From the NCBI GenBank assembly GCA_030536995.1, contig JAUNOY010000012.1:16832-80831 (forward strand): DNA of 64,000 nt, written 5' to 3'. This document shows, in pieces, positions 35,436-43,280 of the stretch (within the stretch, counting starts at the first letter, position 1; the number at the start of each line of letters is the position of its first letter). The position numbers and the translations under genes were made by a program. The stretch is from Eubacteriales bacterium. GTDB taxonomy: Bacteria > Bacillota > Clostridia > Lachnospirales > Lachnospiraceae. The notes below the pieces were generated by a model that saw only the letters and a program-made list of their open reading frames with translations, made no database searches and was not told the DNA's origin.

Positions 35436-35845
35436 AAAAGCACACCTCCTATATACCCAAGAAAAAGGAACGGCACGAAAGGAATCTCGGCTTTTCTCTC
35501 TTTATGCAATATCACCAGAAGAATTCCTGCCCATATGGCACTACCTCCCAGACCAATCAGCAGCATTACAAGAAACTCTTCTGTTTCCATCGCTATCCCA
35601 AGAGCCATCATCAGCCATCCATCTCCCATTCCGAGAGCTCCTTTTGTCACAATGCTTACTACCAGAAAAAAAGCACTGATTCCCACAGGGATAAAAAAAC
35701 TCGTAGATATCCTGCCAGTGCAAGCCGTCCAGATCAGACTGCCCGCCGCAAATACCGCCGCTGCAACAAGGGAAATCTCCTTTCTCCTTATATCTGTCCA
35801 TGTATTCAATCCCAGAAATCCCAGTATACATATTTCTTTCAGCAT
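35426..35845 (-). CDS. Type IV prepilin peptidase, A24 family (TadV/CpaA-like), copy 1
   Basis: A 139-residue membrane protein with about four to five helices. The two catalytic aspartates of A24 peptidases are visible in NTWTDIRRKEIS and KGALGMGDGW. It lacks the N-terminal methylase domain, as usual for Tad systems. It overlaps tadE, which makes TadE a natural substrate. A second peptidase gene starts the operon at 42468-42980. Confidence 0.87.
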   Translation of the reverse strand: MLKEICILGFLGLNTWTDIRRKEISLVAAAVFAAGSLIWTACTGRISTSFFIPVGISAFFLVVSIVTKGALGMGDGWLMMALGIAMETEEFLVMLLIGLGGSAIWAGILLVILHKERKAEIPFVPFLFLGYIGGVLLWK

Positions 35846-35863
35846 AATTCTCCTTCTTTCTAC

Positions 35864-36718
35864 TCATCCACACCTGCTACAGGCACACACATCCCCAGCT
35901 TCTGATTCCTTTACCATACGTACGGAGCGTTTCAACCCGCTGCAGGTACCAAGGTTATGATAGCGGTTTCCCTGTTTCGTGATGTAAACACTGCCTCCAG
36001 GTTTCTGATTCCGACTGCAGGCTTCGCAGGCTGTATACTTTTCACCATACATATTTTTCGTTCCCAGGACTGAGTTCCCGGGAATTTGCCTAACAGAAAG
36101 ATTCAGATAGCTGCATCCCAGCTTCTTGTGATACACGCTTCCGTTTTCTGTCATATACACCATATTTTCAGGCTCCCTCTGCTCTAGTTCTTCGCTTTCT
36201 GTCCCATATTCCTTTCCCGTCCACGCATGGACCTTTACTGTATTATGCATTCGCACGGTCGGAAGAGGTATCACTCCCCCTATTGGTTTATAACTGTACA
36301 TATCCGGCAAAGTAATATCTTCCGGTCCCTCCCCCTCAAGTACATAGGCATACATTCCCGCTTGCTTCGCCCTTTCACATAGCTTAGTCAGATGTTCCGT
36401 CTGAAGCCGGTAAATATCCATAAAGGAAATCAACGTTACCATTCCCATAAAAAACAAGGGCAGGACAAGAGCAGTTTCAACAGCCAGACTTGCTTTCGCC
36501 ATTGTTATCCTGCCACAGGCTCTCCCCGAAGAGGTGCAAAAAGATACCTTTCCAGAAAGCATTCTTCTGCATTTCGGGGGACGCAGAAAAAACCGACATC
36601 TTAAAGAGCGTTTCCTTTCTCTTTTTTCTGTTTCCTTACTATTTATGTTACTCTTTCTATTATTTTTCCCACATCTGTTTATCTGTATTTTTTTCATCGT
36701 ATCTCTCTGAAAAAGCAT
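35864..36718 (-). CDS. TadE/TadF-like pseudopilin with duplicated His/Cys module
   Basis: A protein of up to 284 residues. A basic stretch (1-72) leads to MAKA|SLAVETALVLP, a prepilin site with Glu at +5 and a following hydrophobic helix. The outer half carries two similar modules: VYMTENGSVYHKKLGC with a later CEAC, and VYITKQGNRYHNLGTC with a later CSRC. Each offers one His and three Cys, like a metal site. The start is open: ATG at 36718 has a good GGGGTG site, but ATG at 36502 has AGGA five bases away and would give a normal short leader. Neighbours are the DUF5702 gene and a prepilin peptidase. Confidence 0.8.
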   Translation of the reverse strand: MLFQRDTMKKIQINRCGKNNRKSNINSKETEKRERKRSLRCRFFLRPPKCRRMLSGKVSFCTSSGRACGRITMAKASLAVETALVLPLFFMGMVTLISFMDIYRLQTEHLTKLCERAKQAGMYAYVLEGEGPEDITLPDMYSYKPIGGVIPLPTVRMHNTVKVHAWTGKEYGTESEELEQREPENMVYMTENGSVYHKKLGCSYLNLSVRQIPGNSVLGTKNMYGEKYTACEACSRNQKPGGSVYITKQGNRYHNLGTCSGLKRSVRMVKESEAGDVCACSRCG

Positions 36719-36751
36719 CTTTTCGCACCCCTTTCTATAACAATTTTCATG

Positions 36752-38209
36752 TCATTCATAGCAATACTGTCTGGTCACTGTAAACGTCTTCATTTTATTA
36801 ACCTCCACATCCGCAGATGCCTCAATAGACGTAATACAGGAATCCAGTTTAAAATCCGGTTTTCCCCCTATAGTTCTAACCGACAGTTCTACCATATCCA
36901 TCGCTCGCATAACCTTTTTTTCTTTTCCAACAGTCATAAGAAATATCTGCAGATAATCTTCATATGACATGCCATTTTCACTGCTTCTTCGTACAGAATC
37001 CAGCCCTTCCAGGAGATGAGGCAGATTTTCCAGTGAAAGTTGCCAATCTGTGCCGTTCTTCACCAGTGGTACTTTCCCTCCGTCAAAAAGCTCTCTGACA
37101 TCCAGAATACTCTCTGCAAATGACCAGCAAAACAAAAGCGCCGCAGTTATGGCTGATGCCGCCGGAGGAATCAGAAACCCTGAGGCAATAGCAAGAGCCA
37201 GCGCCTCTGCCTGCGCACGTTTTGTACTGTCCGCAGCCAGACATGCAAAATTCACTCCCTCCCTTACAAGTAAAAGCTTCTTTGCCACAGCTTTCAAGTT
37301 GTCCGTATCTGCAGATTTCCCACCCAGAATATATTCCACCTGATATGAGAGTCCACCGCCGGATGGCTTTCTGAAATTCCCCAGTCTGCTCATAAGATAC
37401 TGCTGAAATAAAAGCTTCGCCGCATAGGAATCATCATTCTCCAGACCATCAGGAATAGGAAGTCCTGTTTGTAACACCCTTCCACTGACCAGACTACGCG
37501 CATCTGTCTCCTTAGAAGAAATCTCATTTCCTGACGGTATCACAAGCTCCAGAAGCCCCATTTTCATAATTCTCCGTATCACAGCTATGGGATTCTCTGC
37601 CGGCTGTGCCACCGGAGGCTGTGCCGGAACTTCTCCTGAATTTTCTTTTTCAGCAGCAGCCTCTTTGGAAGCCTGTTCAGCCTGATTTACAACCGTATCA
37701 TAGGATTCCAGAGCACCTCCTGATTCTGCACGCCGCCCTTCCTCTTCTGCATCCTTAACTTTATTTTCTCTTTCCTGCATTTTTCCAAGAAGGAGCTGTA
37801 TCCCCTGACTTCCCAGTGTTTCTTTCATATAGTTTACAATCTGCTGATAAAATGCCATTCCGCTCTCATCTGTTAACAGCCTGTACCCTGTAAACCCTCC
37901 TCCTTTCAAGGACAGCTTCTGACTGTTTTGTTTTAAAACAGGCTCCATATAAGAAATCAGATTATCATAGACCGTCGCCAGCTTCACTTCCCCTCCTCCT
38001 CCGGAACCGTCTAATGCAAACAAATCATACTCTTCCAGAAGTTTTCTGTCATACTGCCCAAACAGGGAATAAAGCCCAATGTCCATTCCATTTAAAATCT
38101 GGACTCTTGCAGCCGCTATTCTGACAGATGTAATACCGGCACAAACCAGAGACACCATAAGACTGAGTATCAGCGATAAAAAAACTGTAATACTTCCGCG
38201 TCTCGCCAT
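36752..38209 (-). CDS. DUF5702-like pseudopilin, TadG-like
   Basis: A 485-residue protein starting MARRG|SITVFLSLIL, a prepilin-like leader and helix, but with Phe at +5 where pilins keep Glu. Residues about 30-100 contain RIAAARVQ and LFGQYDRKLLEEYDLFAL. The middle is Glu/Ala-rich and low in complexity, and a second hydrophobic stretch (about 345-375) follows. Such DUF5702 proteins accompany Tad loci of Clostridia and probably form the pilus base or tip. ATG at 38209 follows AGGAGGTG; an ATG nine codons earlier is less likely. DUF5702 is named from memory. Confidence 0.8.
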   Translation of the reverse strand: MARRGSITVFLSLILSLMVSLVCAGITSVRIAAARVQILNGMDIGLYSLFGQYDRKLLEEYDLFALDGSGGGGEVKLATVYDNLISYMEPVLKQNSQKLSLKGGGFTGYRLLTDESGMAFYQQIVNYMKETLGSQGIQLLLGKMQERENKVKDAEEEGRRAESGGALESYDTVVNQAEQASKEAAAEKENSGEVPAQPPVAQPAENPIAVIRRIMKMGLLELVIPSGNEISSKETDARSLVSGRVLQTGLPIPDGLENDDSYAAKLLFQQYLMSRLGNFRKPSGGGLSYQVEYILGGKSADTDNLKAVAKKLLLVREGVNFACLAADSTKRAQAEALALAIASGFLIPPAASAITAALLFCWSFAESILDVRELFDGGKVPLVKNGTDWQLSLENLPHLLEGLDSVRRSSENGMSYEDYLQIFLMTVGKEKKVMRAMDMVELSVRTIGGKPDFKLDSCITSIEASADVEVNKMKTFTVTRQYCYE

Positions 38210-38239
38210 ATGAGAATACACCTCCTCCTGATCCATAGT

Positions 38240-38419
38240 TTAAATAGAATTACTCTGTTTTGTTATCTTAGAAAGAATCTTCTCAACAAGGGCAGTAAGC
38301 TGGTCTTTAAAAATGATAACAAGTCCGATAAGCACCACCAGAATCAGAATAATCTCAACAACACCTACCGCGTCTTCTTCTCTTGCAAACTCTTCTGCAA
38401 TTTCCCGAAATTTCTCCAT
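38240..38419 (-). CDS. Flp1-type major pilin prepilin
   Basis: A 59-residue product too short for many gene finders. It begins MEKFREIAEEFAREEDA, then VGVVEIILILVVLIGLVIIF, then a short amphipathic end KDQLTALVEKILSKI. If cut after Ala17 the mature pilin has Glu at +5 (VGVVE), as in Flp pilins, with a 17-residue leader. ATG follows AGGAGG at seven bases. It sits between tadC and the DUF5702 gene and is the likely major subunit of the pilus. Confidence 0.88.
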   Translation of the reverse strand: MEKFREIAEEFAREEDAVGVVEIILILVVLIGLVIIFKDQLTALVEKILSKITKQSNSI

Positions 38420-38437
38420 ATTATTTCCTCCTTCTCT

Positions 38438-39472
38438 TTATATCCCGCCATAAAACGAAAGAAATGCGGGTATCATAATCAATGCCATAACTACCAAAAG
38501 CATCATAATCATCGGTACAAGAAGTTTTGTTGCTGCCGCTTCTCCCAACACTCGTGCCTTTCTTTTCCTCTCTTCCCATGCTTCTACAGACTCTTTTTCC
38601 AACATGTCAGACAAGTGCCTGCTCCCTTTCTGAAGATTTTGTATAAGCAGAGTTGCCAGCGTCTTGTACTTCACCTGTCCGCATCGCTCACCGAATCTTC
38701 GATATGCCTCCATCTCCGAAACACCGCTGTCCATTTCATAACAAACGCTTAGAATCTGATCATAAGCAAAACGGGGTCTAACTTTTTTCTTTCTTTTATA
38801 GTCCAGAGAAATTTTCTCAAAAGCCTTTCGTGCTGTCATACCTGCCTGAACAAGCAGAGTAAACTTCATAATAAGCCCCGGATAATCCATAAGCAGTTCT
38901 TCATATCGTTTCTGAATCTTCACCTCCTCCTCACGTCCTTTCATAATCAGAATAAGCAGTGCAGAAAGAAAGAACAAACCTGAAATCAAAGCTCCTGTTG
39001 TATCTTTCGGTTTTTCCCATTCAAGCCTCTTGCCATCCCATGATTCCGGCAGGTAATAGTAATCCGGATCGTTTTTTTTCTGATTGTATCTGGCTATGGC
39101 ATCTTTTAATTCCAGTTGCCTTTTCTCTTCTTCTGTCAACTTTCTGCTTTCCTGCGGTTCTTTGGATTCTTCCAGTTCCTTTTCTGGTATCTGCACATAT
39201 AAAGTTCCTGCCTTCTCTCCATCTACAGACACCAAAAATTCCTGCTCATAAGCTCCTGTTTCCTCCTTTTTCAGTCTGTACCCCTGCGTATAGACTTTTC
39301 CATTTTCACTGCCTGCGCTGAGGAGCAGGCCCAGAATATTCCCTAAAGCTGCCACCAGAAGGAACAATTTCATTCCTTCTTTTCCACCGATTCCTTCTTT
39401 TGGTATCCAGCCTCTTTTCCACCCTGCATAAATTGCCAGAATTATAACAAAAACAACAATATGTATCCACAT
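38438..39472 (-). CDS. tadC: TadC-like inner-membrane platform protein with large insertion
   Basis: A 344-residue GspF/TadC-type protein. Two membrane segments (about 1-18 and 35-55) are followed by an extra soluble region of about 110 residues (56-165, Glu/Lys-rich), a third segment, the conserved T2SSF domain (YEELLMDYPGLIMKFTLLVQAGMTARKAF) and a C-terminal membrane pair. ATG at 39472, 5 bp after the tadB stop, is preferred; an upstream frame start at 39538 would overlap tadB. It should pair with TadB as the assembly platform driven by TadA. Confidence 0.85.
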   Translation of the reverse strand: MWIHIVVFVIILAIYAGWKRGWIPKEGIGGKEGMKLFLLVAALGNILGLLLSAGSENGKVYTQGYRLKKEETGAYEQEFLVSVDGEKAGTLYVQIPEKELEESKEPQESRKLTEEEKRQLELKDAIARYNQKKNDPDYYYLPESWDGKRLEWEKPKDTTGALISGLFFLSALLILIMKGREEEVKIQKRYEELLMDYPGLIMKFTLLVQAGMTARKAFEKISLDYKRKKKVRPRFAYDQILSVCYEMDSGVSEMEAYRRFGERCGQVKYKTLATLLIQNLQKGSRHLSDMLEKESVEAWEERKRKARVLGEAAATKLLVPMIMMLLVVMALIMIPAFLSFYGGI

Positions 39473-39479
39473 TCTCAGC

Positions 39480-40256
39480 TCACACCTCGATATCCACAAT
39501 TTTTCTGCCAAGCCAATATGCAGTCCCATAAATTCCAAGACACACTGTCATCGCAATAACCCCAAACGGATTTCCGTATAAAACACTCAGAAATCCAGGG
39601 GATGTCATTTGCAGATAACAAATAATTCCGGCAGGCATCAGACTCATAACCATTTGCTCGGATTTTTTCGCTCCCAGAGTCGCCTCTATTTCTTTCTTTA
39701 CATCAATCTTATCCCCCAGCATTCGCGCAGTTTTCTGAATTACCTTATTCATATCACCTCCTGTACGTTTCGCTGTGTAAAAAACTGCAGCGAAGTTTTC
39801 AATGTCTTCTACCTGACATCGATCTCCGAAATCCAGAAACAACTCCTCCAGAGGAACACTGATATGCTGCTGGCTCTCAATATAATGGAATTCTTCCAAA
39901 ATATCCGTTCCCTTTTCATATAACCGTTCCAAATCGCGGACACAGGCGCTCACCGCGCTTTCTGCAGAATATCCCGCCTGCACAGCCACACTCAAGGAGG
40001 TAAGAGCATCTTTAAACTGATAATTTAAGTCTTTTTTCCTCTTCTTTATCAATTGCTTCCTTCTCCATCTAAGATAAAAGAAAACTGCAGGCGCCATCAA
40101 CAGCAACGCCCAGAGGCTCTGATAAAACAAATAATCTGCCAAGAGACACAGCGCCGCTCCCTGTCCTGTATATTTCAGAATTTCTTTTGCAGAAAATTGA
40201 TAATGTTCATAGTCTCTTTTTCCATAGTTTTTTTCTTTCTCTTTCCCATTTTTCAT
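39480..40256 (-). CDS. tadB: TadB-like inner-membrane platform protein
   Basis: A 258-residue GspF-type protein. Two hydrophobic segments near residues 32-65 precede the cytosolic T2SSF domain (LNYQFKDALTSLSVAVQAGYSAESAV and FYTAKRTGGDMNKVIQK), then two C-terminal membrane helices. Its ATG overlaps the tadA stop (ATGA), so it is translationally coupled. It forms the platform with TadC. Confidence 0.88.
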   Translation of the reverse strand: MKNGKEKEKNYGKRDYEHYQFSAKEILKYTGQGAALCLLADYLFYQSLWALLLMAPAVFFYLRWRRKQLIKKRKKDLNYQFKDALTSLSVAVQAGYSAESAVSACVRDLERLYEKGTDILEEFHYIESQQHISVPLEELFLDFGDRCQVEDIENFAAVFYTAKRTGGDMNKVIQKTARMLGDKIDVKKEIEATLGAKKSEQMVMSLMPAGIICYLQMTSPGFLSVLYGNPFGVIAMTVCLGIYGTAYWLGRKIVDIEV

Positions 40257-41443
40257 AATTCAATCCCCGCCCGTTCCAATTTTTCCCGGTGAAGAAGGGG
40301 CGCTGATTCTACCAAACCTCTCCCTTCCTGCCACCGGTATAGCGGCTGAGTCTGTATCTCTCCCTTTTCAAAGCCGCATACTTCAGTTATTTCCAAAACC
40401 TTTCTGGATTTATCCCGCATTCTTCCAAGGTGAACAAGTATATCTACTCCGGAAGCAATCTGTCTGCGTATCGCTTCCAACGGCAGTTCAACTCCCATCA
40501 AAGTCATCGTTTCCAGACGGGAAAGCATATCTCTGCTGCTGTTGGCATGAGCAGTACTCAGACTTCCTTCATGCCCTGTATTCAACGCCTGCAGCATATC
40601 CATTGCTTCTCCTCCGCGTACTTCTCCTACTATGATTCTGTCCGGCCTCATTCGAAGAGCCGTTCTGATCAACTCACGAATCGTTACAGATGCACCACCG
40701 TCCACATTTGCCATCTTCGCTTCCAGTCGTACCAGATTCTCAATTCCCTGTATTCTCAATTCCGCATTATCCTCTACTGTGATAATCCTCTCGTCGCAGG
40801 GAATAAATTCTGACAAAGCCGCCAGAAAGGTGGTCTTACCGCTTCCAGTGCCTCCGCCAATAACCATAGAATATCTGGCCTGCACAAGCTTGCGAAGAAA
40901 CTGTGCACATTCCTGAGAAAGACTTCCCAGTTCAATCAGCTTTTCCATAGTGATAGGATGTTCCGGAAAACGCCGGATTGTAAGAATAGGACCATTTAAT
41001 GCTACCGGATAAATCACGGCATTGACTCTGGCTCCGTTCTCAAGCCTCGCGTCCACAATCGGCATCGATTCATTTACAACACGATTGCATTTGCCCACAA
41101 TCTGCTGAATAACATCCTCCAATTTTTCTCTGGATGTAAAACTCTTATGCCATTTGGACAGTTTCCCGCCACGCTCTACAAAAATTGTATCCGGTCCGTT
41201 AACCATAATTTCCGTCACTGATTCATCCTCAATCAATTCCTGAAGAACGTCCAGCTTACGCACCGAATAGAAAAGCTCCTGTCTAAGCTGTACCTTTTCT
41301 TTCAAAGGCATGCATGACTCCCGCATCTGATTCAAAATCAATTCATCTATAGCATCCAGAATCTCTCCATCTGATAACTCTCTGGAAAGATCCAATTGTT
41401 CCATCAACATTCCTCGAAGCATCCGAAACGATTCTCTGCTCAT
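40253..41443 (-). CDS. tadA: TadA/CpaF-type pilus assembly ATPase
   Basis: A 396-residue secretion ATPase. Walker A is GGGTGSGKTT, the Asp box includes ITVEDNAELRI, and MRPDRIIVGEVRGGEAMDMLQALNTGH covers the Walker B and His boxes, followed by STAHANSSRDML. This is the motor of Tad pilus assembly. ATG at 41443 follows GAGGTG at five bases; GTG at 41449 is an alternative. Overlaps tadB by 4 bp. Confidence 0.95.
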   Translation of the reverse strand: MSRESFRMLRGMLMEQLDLSRELSDGEILDAIDELILNQMRESCMPLKEKVQLRQELFYSVRKLDVLQELIEDESVTEIMVNGPDTIFVERGGKLSKWHKSFTSREKLEDVIQQIVGKCNRVVNESMPIVDARLENGARVNAVIYPVALNGPILTIRRFPEHPITMEKLIELGSLSQECAQFLRKLVQARYSMVIGGGTGSGKTTFLAALSEFIPCDERIITVEDNAELRIQGIENLVRLEAKMANVDGGASVTIRELIRTALRMRPDRIIVGEVRGGEAMDMLQALNTGHEGSLSTAHANSSRDMLSRLETMTLMGVELPLEAIRRQIASGVDILVHLGRMRDKSRKVLEITEVCGFEKGEIQTQPLYRWQEGRGLVESAPLLHREKLERAGIEL

Positions 41444-41450
41444 TCTCACC

Positions 41451-42464
41451 TCATTCTCTTTCTGCCCTTAAAATTTCCCGGACATAATCCCCAAGTTCAC
41501 TCCATACCAGTTGCTCTATGTAATTTTGATCTGAATCCGTCCCTACATGAAAAGGAGGTCTGATTTTTACTGTTTTTTCCAATATCTGAGGAAAATCCCA
41601 TATCCGCACAAAATTCTCAAACTGCGCGATTTTACAGGCAGACATAGTGTCTGACAGTACCGGCATATAAATACGTCTGCACATGTCGAGAAGTTGAAGA
41701 TTCTCATCAATTCCATTTCCAATGTCCAGAATAATCACTTCATAGGAACTTCCCATGACGATCATCTCTATCAGTTTCTCCCAGTCCTTCCAGGGAGTAC
41801 CTCTGACATCCGCAGGAGTCTGCACCGGCGGAATAAAATCCAGATTATTGACAGTCTGCACCATTCCATTCATCTTATGAATTAAATTCTGATTATCCTG
41901 ACGCACATAATAAAGAAGATCACTCAAATTATGTGCAAATCCTTTCCCTATAAGTTCCTCAAATCCGGAATACTCCTCCAGATTCAAATATAAGACAGCC
42001 TTTTCCCGTGCCAAGATCTGTCCAAGTGCCAGCGCAAAGGAAGTTTTCAGACAGCGTCCTATAGGAGAATAAACTCCCAGGATCTCTGTTGTCTTTTTCA
42101 ATACTGCGAACTGTTGCGGAAGCGCCTTCTTCTCTTCGCCATAACATGCCATAACCTCACGGATCACATCAGAAGATGACTGGTATTTATACACACTTGG
42201 ATATGAATCCAATTCCGGAGGATGTACTCCTTCCGAAAGGATAATCATTTTACCAATATCCAGTTCCCGTACTTCCCGACACATTGCCTTCCCGGAAATA
42301 AGCAGCAACTCTATGTGTGTTTTTCTCCCATATGCAATGAGGCTTTCCACTGTTGTAAAAGCCTGGATTTCAAATGGAATATTCTTCTTCTGGTTCAGAT
42401 AATCCATAAAATTCAGTGCATAATCCACTTCCAGATCACATACTGCAAAAATATTCCTTCTCAC
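41451..42464 (-). CDS. tadZ: TadZ/CpaE-like localisation ATPase
   Basis: A 337-residue protein with an N-terminal receiver-like domain (about 1-120) and a C-terminal MinD/ParA-like domain. The P-loop is degenerate, GVYSPIGRCLKTSFAL, keeping only the Lys-Thr/Ser end. VIILDIGNGIDEN is Walker B-like. TadZ proteins place the pilus machine at a cell site. GTG at 42464 begins it after the peptidase stop. Degenerate P-loops are common in the family, so ATP hydrolysis is uncertain. Confidence 0.85.
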   Translation of the reverse strand: MRRNIFAVCDLEVDYALNFMDYLNQKKNIPFEIQAFTTVESLIAYGRKTHIELLLISGKAMCREVRELDIGKMIILSEGVHPPELDSYPSVYKYQSSSDVIREVMACYGEEKKALPQQFAVLKKTTEILGVYSPIGRCLKTSFALALGQILAREKAVLYLNLEEYSGFEELIGKGFAHNLSDLLYYVRQDNQNLIHKMNGMVQTVNNLDFIPPVQTPADVRGTPWKDWEKLIEMIVMGSSYEVIILDIGNGIDENLQLLDMCRRIYMPVLSDTMSACKIAQFENFVRIWDFPQILEKTVKIRPPFHVGTDSDQNYIEQLVWSELGDYVREILRAERE

Positions 42465-42467
42465 TGT

Positions 42468-42980
42468 TCAATAGACACCTCCTGCGTATAACGCGGTACT
42501 TAAAAATACCGGTACCGTAAAATGGAAACTCTCCGGAGATAAAATATTGAGTCCACTGTAAGGCATGATTTCTCCTGTCTTTACGCTTTCCTCAATATAC
42601 CGGATAAAATAGTGGAATCTTTGGCTGAAATTGCCCTCAGAAATCAAGATTGCGGCAGATATGCCCGCTCCAAGAAACAAAGACATAAGAATACATTTCC
42701 ATACTGTTCGCGGTCCCCAGACGCTGCCCAGAGCACAAAACAGTTTAATATCTCCGGCTCCTATCATATGAAAAAAGAAAAGTCCTCCAAGAACCAGAAT
42801 CGGCAGACTGCTCCCTGCTGCAAAATCCCATATTCCTGCAGCCCCTTTCTTCCATATCTGGATGCCAAAACCTATAGCCATGGAAAAGCAGATCCATCCA
42901 TTGTCAACTTTCGCAGAGCGCAAATCCATAAGAAGCGCCACTGCAGATACCACTACCGGAAAAAGGGTACAAAAAAACAT
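42468..42980 (-). CDS. Type IV prepilin peptidase, A24 family, copy 2
   Basis: A 170-residue membrane protein with the two catalytic aspartates in ALLMDLRSAKV and FHMIGAGDIKLF. It is the first gene of the pilus operon, about 150 nt after the promoter. Copy 1 lies within the operon at 35426-35845; the two differ clearly in sequence, so they are not a recent duplication and may serve different substrates. Confidence 0.88.
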   Translation of the reverse strand: MFFCTLFPVVVSAVALLMDLRSAKVDNGWICFSMAIGFGIQIWKKGAAGIWDFAAGSSLPILVLGGLFFFHMIGAGDIKLFCALGSVWGPRTVWKCILMSLFLGAGISAAILISEGNFSQRFHYFIRYIEESVKTGEIMPYSGLNILSPESFHFTVPVFLSTALYAGGVY

Positions 42981-43087
42981 AACTTCACCTCACTTCTCAT
43001 ATGTACTCTTTTCATACTCTAACGGATGGTGCAGTTAAATACTGTTTTTATCTTTCGTACTTTAGTGTAAAAAATAGTGGAAATTCC

Positions 43088-43129
43088 CGTCTGAATTGAC
43101 GGATTATGATTACCAGAAGATTTCTGGTG
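43088..43129 (-). promoter_or_regulatory. Two small inverted repeats at the start of the Tad leader
   Basis: ACCAGAA-GAT-TTCTGGT (43113-43129) is a perfect 7-bp repeat right at the predicted start site. CCGTC-TGAATT-GACGG (43088-43103) is a 5-bp repeat just after it. The first could be an operator or an mRNA 5' stem-loop. Confidence 0.5.
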
Positions 43130-43136
43130 AGTTTTA

Positions 43137-43165
43137 TTATAGAGCAGAGATATACTTTTGTCCAG
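43137..43165 (-). promoter_or_regulatory. Promoter of the Tad/Flp pilus operon
   Basis: On the minus strand TGGACA (43160-43165) is 17 bp before a perfect TATAAT (43137-43142). The leader to the first gene is about 150 nt. No later promoter is needed down to 33559, since gaps are short and several genes overlap. Confidence 0.8.
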
Positions 43166-43211
43166 AGGGCTTTTTTGTCGAATATCTAAAAAAACTATAA
43201 ACTAAATACTA

Positions 43212-43240
43212 TTGCGCCTTTTGCTTTACTGCTGTATAAT
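43212..43240 (+). promoter_or_regulatory. Promoter of the GNAT gene
   Basis: TTGCGC (43212-43217), 17 bp and TATAAT (43235-43240) lie about 40 bp before the ATG at 43281. Confidence 0.65.
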
Positions 43241-43280
43241 GATGCATGATTAAATTCAAAATTCAGATAAGGATACTATT

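Noticed and set aside
33559-42980. Competence-type (ComG) or classic type IV pilus system
   Set aside because: TadZ, the CpaF-type ATPase, paired TadB/TadC, Flp1 pilin and TadE proteins point to the Tad subclass.
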